The translations under genes were made by a program, and so were the position numbers. Below are positions 58,572-64,000 of a stretch of 64,000 bases of DNA, piece by piece (the stretch's first letter is position 1; each line of letters begins with the position of its first letter). Source of the DNA: Microthyrium microscopicum (Eukaryota > Ascomycota > Dothideomycetes > Microthyriales > Microthyriaceae); assembly GCA_010405405.1 (NCBI GenBank), contig MU004237.1, positions 2,347,958 to 2,411,957 of the forward strand, in the 5' to 3' direction. The notes beneath the pieces were generated by a model. It worked only from the letters and a program-made list of their open reading frames with translations, was not told where the DNA came from and did not search any database.

Positions 58572-59378
58572 AATTATAGAAAACATTACCCCAGAAGCCC
58601 CACGCTACGGCAGCAGTTGCTCTCCTTTTGGGCGATCAAGGTCGGGAGGAGATCGGAATCCGTGAAAGAGTTGGCAGCTTGATCGGCAGACCAAAAGAGT
58701 CAAAGAACCTGATGACGTCCAGGTAGCTTCTCATTGACGAACGCTTACTGCCTGGCCGTCGTGGCAGAGAAGGAAGTGGCCGTCTTTTACGCCTTCGCAT
58801 CGTTGCACGCATAATTGGACATATATACACTTTAGAGTGTTGCGAATCCACTGCTTGCACATCCTGAAATTGGTCTGACGAGCATTGAAACAGAGTCAGT
58901 ATCTAGTCGCGCGGGCAGCCTGGGCTCGTTGAAGTATTGCGTGGATGTCTGTTGGCTCTTCGCTTTGTCGCTGATCGATCGTCTTCACGAGGCAAACTGG
59001 GAAGCAAGCCGCGGATGAGATAGTCAACGAGTCACTAGGAGAGCACCTTAGTGGAGGAACTAAGGTGTTCGTGGACCGCGTTCATATCGCCTTCTAATCG
59101 CTGGTCGCCTGTCTCTGTTGCAGTGCAACTCATGATGCTTGCGGAGCCGGCATTCTCAGGCACGACGGCGCTGGAACTGGCGGAGAGAACGCGCCATTTC
59201 GTTGGCATGACGAGCCTAGGCTTGAGCGGCCGGAGAGGAGCCATAGAAAGGCGGAACAGTCTCTTCATCGGACCAGAGTTCCTTGTGCGAGCCGCCGCTT
59301 ACTCTAGTTTTCGCTCTTATAATGTTTCCTATGCCATTTATCAAGGGCAGCAATTTCCTTGTCGAGCTGTGCTCACTC

Positions 59379-61231
59379 TTAGGTCTTTTGTGTCCGTAGT
59401 CTTTCAATCTCTTTGTCCAATGCTTCGAATATAGTTTCGCCAGGAGTGTCCTCGTCGTCACTGGGGTCTTGTTTTGAGCTGTGGTTGAGGACCCGAACTC
59501 CCTGCCTTCTATCATCCTCGTCATTGTCTATTACCAGAATGTCCAGGATGTTCTCTATTGGCCCAGTGAAAGTGTTTGCAAGGAATGGCCCGTTACCTTT
59601 CTTCATCGCATCAATAGCCGTGCGTCCTCTTGTTACCCTCCTCCAACCATTCATGGTACGTCTTATGCAACAGTTCAGACCGATCTAGTATGCCAGCTCG
59701 TCGATCCACGTACGTGCTGAGCAGTCTCGGCGAGAGGGTCGTCGGCTACCCCAAAATCGGACTGCGGGTCTAGTCCGCCGTGGATGGCTCGAAGTTTAGC
59801 CACAAGCCTGATGCATTCCGTCTTCCAATTCGCTTTGTATTCCTTATCGGCTACCCTGATGTCGCATAAGCGGGTGCAAGACGAGAAATTGACTCGATTC
59901 GGATGGTTCTGTTTAGCATGCTTTCTCAATTCGAGGCCTGCGTCTATCATCACTTGATCAATGCGGCTCTGGAAAATGACTCCCTTTCTACTGTTATCAA
60001 GTGGGTTTCCAGTAAGACGATCTCTTGCAGTGTCCTTCCCCTTGTTGTAACCCAACCCGTGGCCGCTATGGGCGATTTCGAAGATGCAGGTAAAGTCGTG
60101 AGCGTCATAAAAGGACAGTAGTTGCCTCAAGAACACATCGTAGTATGTTTGAAGGGTATGGACGCACGCAGCGCGAGATCAGCTGTTTCTAGCTCGAAGC
60201 CACACTCCTTCACCTTGAGGTCGATTAGTGGTTCTGGAAAGAATAGTATGACCACAAGGGTCGGGTGTCCAGAAAAAAGCATTTGTTTGCTGACCGGCCC
60301 ATATTCGTTAAGCATCCAGTCCGTCCGCACACCCTTTGATGCTAAAGCTTCCCTGCTCCGACTGTAGGAAGGATAGTAGCTGTTATACCCCTTTAGCAAG
60401 AAGCGGAACCCATCTTCGTTGTTGACCTCTTTTTGGTGAAATCTCGCTAGTCCTTTGGCAAACTCGTCGCGTCTGAGGTCTAATTGTATCCACACAACCT
60501 CTCAATGGTTGTCCGGCCAGTGATAGAATACCGACGTCCTCAAGTCTAGCTACCTATACTCTGATTAGTTCCGGCATAGCAGATCTTGTTGAATTCCTCG
60601 AGTGACAGTTGCGAATATCGGCGAGACTTGCCCGAAGCACGAAGCAGAGTTTGATCGTGCGCAAAGCCAGACAGCGTATACCCTCGCTCGTCATTCTTGT
60701 TGTAAAGGGCCCATACATCTTGTGCAAATGCAATCCTTGGGGCAAGCCGTTGTCCACAGCAGCCAACGAGTTCTGCTGGATACGCTTGGCGGGTTCATAA
60801 TACCCGCGATGGCAGAAGACGTACCCAACCATGTTGAGATCAGCTTGAGGCTCGGCGAAATCACACGTTCAATCGCGTCGGTTCTCGAGGCAAAGGTAAT
60901 TTTCCAGAAGAGGTGCCAGCTTCTCTTTGGCTTTGAGCCACAAAGTGTCCAGGTTGGCAAAAGTTATAGCCAGCTCTTGTAAATTACTAAAGAATTTCTT
61001 TAATACTTCTCTATGCCGCACTCGATTTCTCTAAAGCTCAAAGTCTTAATAGGGTGTCACGTATTGTTATGTCTTCAGCAGCTCCCGGAGGTTGCCCTGG
61101 CAATATTTCTGCTTCTGCTTGTCCCAGGTGAATCTGTTGGGCCCGTTGGGGTCCGTTGGCAGCTCGTAGTCAACCCGCTCATGTTGAAATTAGCCCTTAG
61201 ATTCGTTTTCGGCGGTAGCATTTACTTCCAT
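59379..61231 (-). pseudogene. Glycerophosphodiester-phosphodiesterase-like (GDPD) pseudogene
   Basis: Read on the minus strand from ATG 61231, one frame gives coding-like sequence interrupted by TAA, TAA, TAA, TAG and TGA: VDYELPTDPNGPNRFTWDKQ, then QELAITFANLDTLWLKAKEK. After a frame change comes VFCHRGYYEPAKRIQQNSLA (60832 downward), with the HRG and Asn-Ser of a GDPD catalytic core. Next are IQLDLRRDEFAKGLARFHQK (60495-60127), FEIAHSGHGLGYNKGKDTAR (60136-59675) and DEDTPGETIFEALDKEIERL, ending 59379. At least three frame changes and several stops are present, so it cannot be functional. Many stops could come from C-to-T changes at CAA/CAG, as RIP would cause, and the gene abuts the AT-rich block starting at 61261. 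It is unrelated in architecture to GDE1 in this window (no SPX or ankyrin). Confidence 0.7.
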
Positions 61232-61260
61232 AACGTTCTTTACGGTTAATACTTACCATA

Positions 61261-64000
61261 GCGCGCGAGGGGGGGTTATGTAAATAATAATATAATAATC
61301 TTCTAATAGTTTTAAATAGTATTATTAAGAAATATAATACTTATTAGAAGAGAGAAAGAATTAGTAAATTTATTTAGAATTCTATTTTAGTAATTAGATA
61401 GCTATATATAGTTTTAAGAATATTTAATAAAGGTACTATTATAATAGAAAATCTTAATATAATAGAATATTAGTTTCTATTAGCTTTTATTTTAAAGCTA
61501 AAAATAAATTATATATAAAATATAGTATATAAGTAAACTAGTTTAAAGTCTAATAGTTTTCTAAGAAGTATAGTATAATACTAACTTTATTTTCTTATTA
61601 ACTTTATTTTATTTTATTTATATTTTTATTTACTTATTACCTTTTTATAAATATAGATTATATTAGTATAGATATATTTAAAAGCTAGCTTTTCTTAGTA
61701 TTAATTTTATTAGAAATATTAGTTTATATAAATTATAAGTTTCTATATCTTTATTTATATTAGTTTATAAATATATAAGCCTAGCTTTTTTTTTATATAT
61801 TTTTTTTTATAAAAAATATTTATACTATTTAGTAGTAGTTCTATATATATTATTATATACTTAAAATTATCTTATTTAAAGATTATATATATTAGGAATA
61901 AATCTTATAGATAATTAGTCTTTTAAATAAAATAGACTTTAAAGTAAATTACTAAGCTTATAAAAATATACTTTTTTAAGAAAATAATATATATAGAAAA
62001 ATTTTAATTAAAATAAAAATAAATATTTATTAAATAGTATACTATTAGCTATAATAGTATTTAGTAGTATTTACTAGTACTTTATAGTATAGTATTATTA
62101 TTACTATCTACTTAGCTTTTATTAGAAATATAATAAAAATATATATTAATAGTAATACTATATAAATACTTACTATAATTATAATATTAGTAGAAACTTA
62201 CTTTAAATAATAAATAACATTAATTAAATATAGCTACTTAGTAATATAGGTAGTTATATAACTATAATAAGAAACTTTTAAAGTAACTAACTTATATTTA
62301 TTAAATTAGTATATACTAAAATTTAATACTAGGTATTACTATAACTAAATAAAGCGCTATAGTTAAATATATAATTTAGAAAATACTATAAATTAAATAT
62401 ATAATAAATATATAGCTATTAAGTAAAGATAGATAGCTAATAGCTAATAAAGAATAAGAAAGTTAATAATAATATTAAGTATATAAAGTAAATAAACCTT
62501 ATAAATATATCTTCTATCTATTTACTTACTAATTAGCTCTAGCTTTATCTATATTAGAATTATTAGTTTTATTTTATATTATATTAAAGAATTACTTACT
62601 ATATACTTAGATAAATTAATATAGATAGTAATATAAGTTAAATAAAATTCTATTAGCTTTCTATAAACTATAAAGTAATTAATATTAAACTTACTAAATT
62701 TAATTAGAATACTAAGATAAGTTTAAATTTCTATTTTATATAAGCTAAAACTATAATATACTTTTTTATAATACTAAGTAGTTACTATAAAACTAGAATT
62801 CTTATTATCTATAAGCTTTATAGTATATAGTAAGAAGTAATTATATAAACTTTTTAAAGTATAAAAAAGATAAAGTAAAATATAAAATTAGTATATTATA
62901 AAGAAGAAGCTTTATTAAGAAATAAAGTATTAGCTATAAGCTTTTAGTAGTCTAGATAAAGATTTAAATTAGCTAGTAATTAAGTAAAAAAGAGTAGAAT
63001 TAAGAAATAGTATTTATAAAAATAATACTTATAAAAAAGAACTAAAAGAGCCTATTAGCTATAAGCTTAATACTTATTTATATTATATATATAAGCTAAG
63101 TAGAGTAGTATAATTAAAGAAAATAGAAGAGTATAGTTTTAGCTTCTTAACTAGATAAGTAGAAATTTATAAGATTTATTAGCTATAAGTTTAGTAGCTA
63201 TTTATATTATATATATAAGCTAAGTAGAGTAGTATAATTAGAAGAAATTAAAGAATATAGTTTTAGCTTCTTAACTAAATAAGTAGAAATATAAGAAATC
63301 TATTAGTTATAACTTCTACTAAGTATTAGCTTTAGTTTTTAATATATATAAATTAGAAGAATAGAAAAAGTAAAGAAGATATAAATTAGAAATAAGTAAT
63401 TTATTCTTAGCCTAAACTAGTATATAATATATAGTTAGCTAAATATAATTACTTTATATATTATATAGTAGTATTGTAATAGAAATAATTATACTATACT
63501 AAAAAGTATTTAGTATAATATTTAGTTTATTATATAATAAAAAAGAAATATTAACTATAAACTTTATATATTTTATTAGTTAGTACTTAAAAAAGAGATA
63601 AAAATTAGTTATAATAGTATCTAGTAAGAGTATACTTTCTTTAGTCTAGTATTTCTAGTAATATTATATATTTAGTACTTAGTATATATTAGCTATATAA
63701 TATTAAAGAATATATTATAAAGCTAATAGTATAAAAATAGAAAAGAAAGTTATATAATAGTATACTTACTACTAAGGCTCTATATTCTATAGAATAATAA
63801 GATATATATACTATTACTTAAAAAAAAGTAAAGTTTAATTACCTAGATTATTTAGAGTATTTATAAAGATATAATTAATAAAAAGAGTAAAGATATATAA
63901 ATAGTAATGTTTTCTAAAATTAGTAAGATAGAGAAAGTTATTAGCTATAGAACTATAGTATTTATAGTTAGAAGAAAATTAAAGAAATTATAAAGTAATA
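61261..64000. mobile_element. Second RIP-degenerated AT-rich block (runs off window)
   Basis: Composition changes abruptly at 61261-61280: TA (61259-61260), then GCGCGCGAGGGGGGGTTATG, then pure AT-rich sequence lacking nearly all CA and TG. No open frames. The GC-rich first 20 bases next to TA may be the terminal repeat of a DNA transposon, but the other end is outside the window and this terminus does not match the element at 1923-13230. Identity of the original element cannot be read. Confidence 0.65.
63053..63330. repeat. 124 bp tandem repeat in the second AT-rich block
   Basis: TATTAGCTATAAG starts at 63053 and again at 63177, with a third diverged start at 63301, a period of exactly 124 bp. 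The two full units share long strings such as TATAAGCTAAGTAGAGTAGT and AGTTTTAGCTTCTTAACTA. They differ mostly by A/G and C/T changes. Confidence 0.8.

Noticed and set aside
59044-59067. Nine-base hairpin CACCTTAGT..ACTAAGGTG
   Set aside because: Isolated inverted repeat without a U-tract or neighbouring gene end; could be chance and no role can be supported.

Overview
This window looks like nuclear DNA of a filamentous ascomycete (Pezizomycotina; perhaps Leotiomycetes, which I infer only from general resemblance). Evidence: genes with short 42-60 nt introns, GT..AG borders and CTAAC/CTGAC-type branch sites; conserved fungal genes (PUF6, TFIIH subunit TFB4, SPX-ankyrin-GDPD protein GDE1); and two extremely AT-rich blocks nearly devoid of CpA and TpG, the signature of repeat-induced point mutation (RIP). 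No bacterial operons, CRISPR arrays or tRNA/rRNA genes were recognised.

Layout. 1-1805: PUF6 (minus strand, 3' end beyond the window). 1923-13230: an 11.3 kb RIP-ruined block bounded by near-identical inverted terminal repeats and flanked by TA, wedged between the 5' ends of PUF6 and TFB4. 13.5-31.6 kb: an ordinary gene-rich region with TFB4, an LYR-motif protein, a glyoxalase/VOC protein, a SURNod19-like protein, a CmcJ-like oxidoreductase, a flavin-reductase-like protein, an unrecognised conserved gene, GDE1 and a secreted Ala/Gly/Ser-rich protein. 31.9-32.2 kb: copy 1 of a 211 bp MITE, just downstream of an NTF2-like gene. 33.6-44.3 kb: an unusual cluster comprising a possible TULIP/P47-like protein, a divergently transcribed 1.18 kb-codon propeller-like protein with a hydrophobic C-terminus, a secreted protein with an internal duplication, and a berberine-bridge-enzyme-type FAD oxidase. 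Three of these four genes carry one apparent reading-frame lesion each (an in-frame TAG and two single-base losses).

45-59 kb is an accessory region of unrecognised, probably lineage-specific genes: a decayed acidic-protein gene, a coiled-coil gene, a proline-rich gene with a Cys motif, and two related genes (one short, one long). Several of their introns are unusually long (106-214 nt) and share sequence, which suggests an introner-like intron family. MITE copy 2 has landed inside one of these introns. 59.4-61.2 kb holds a GDPD-domain pseudogene full of stops, and from about 61.26 kb a second RIP block runs off the end of the window.

Splice models were built by hand from reading-frame continuity. 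Family names rest on motif recognition, not on searches.
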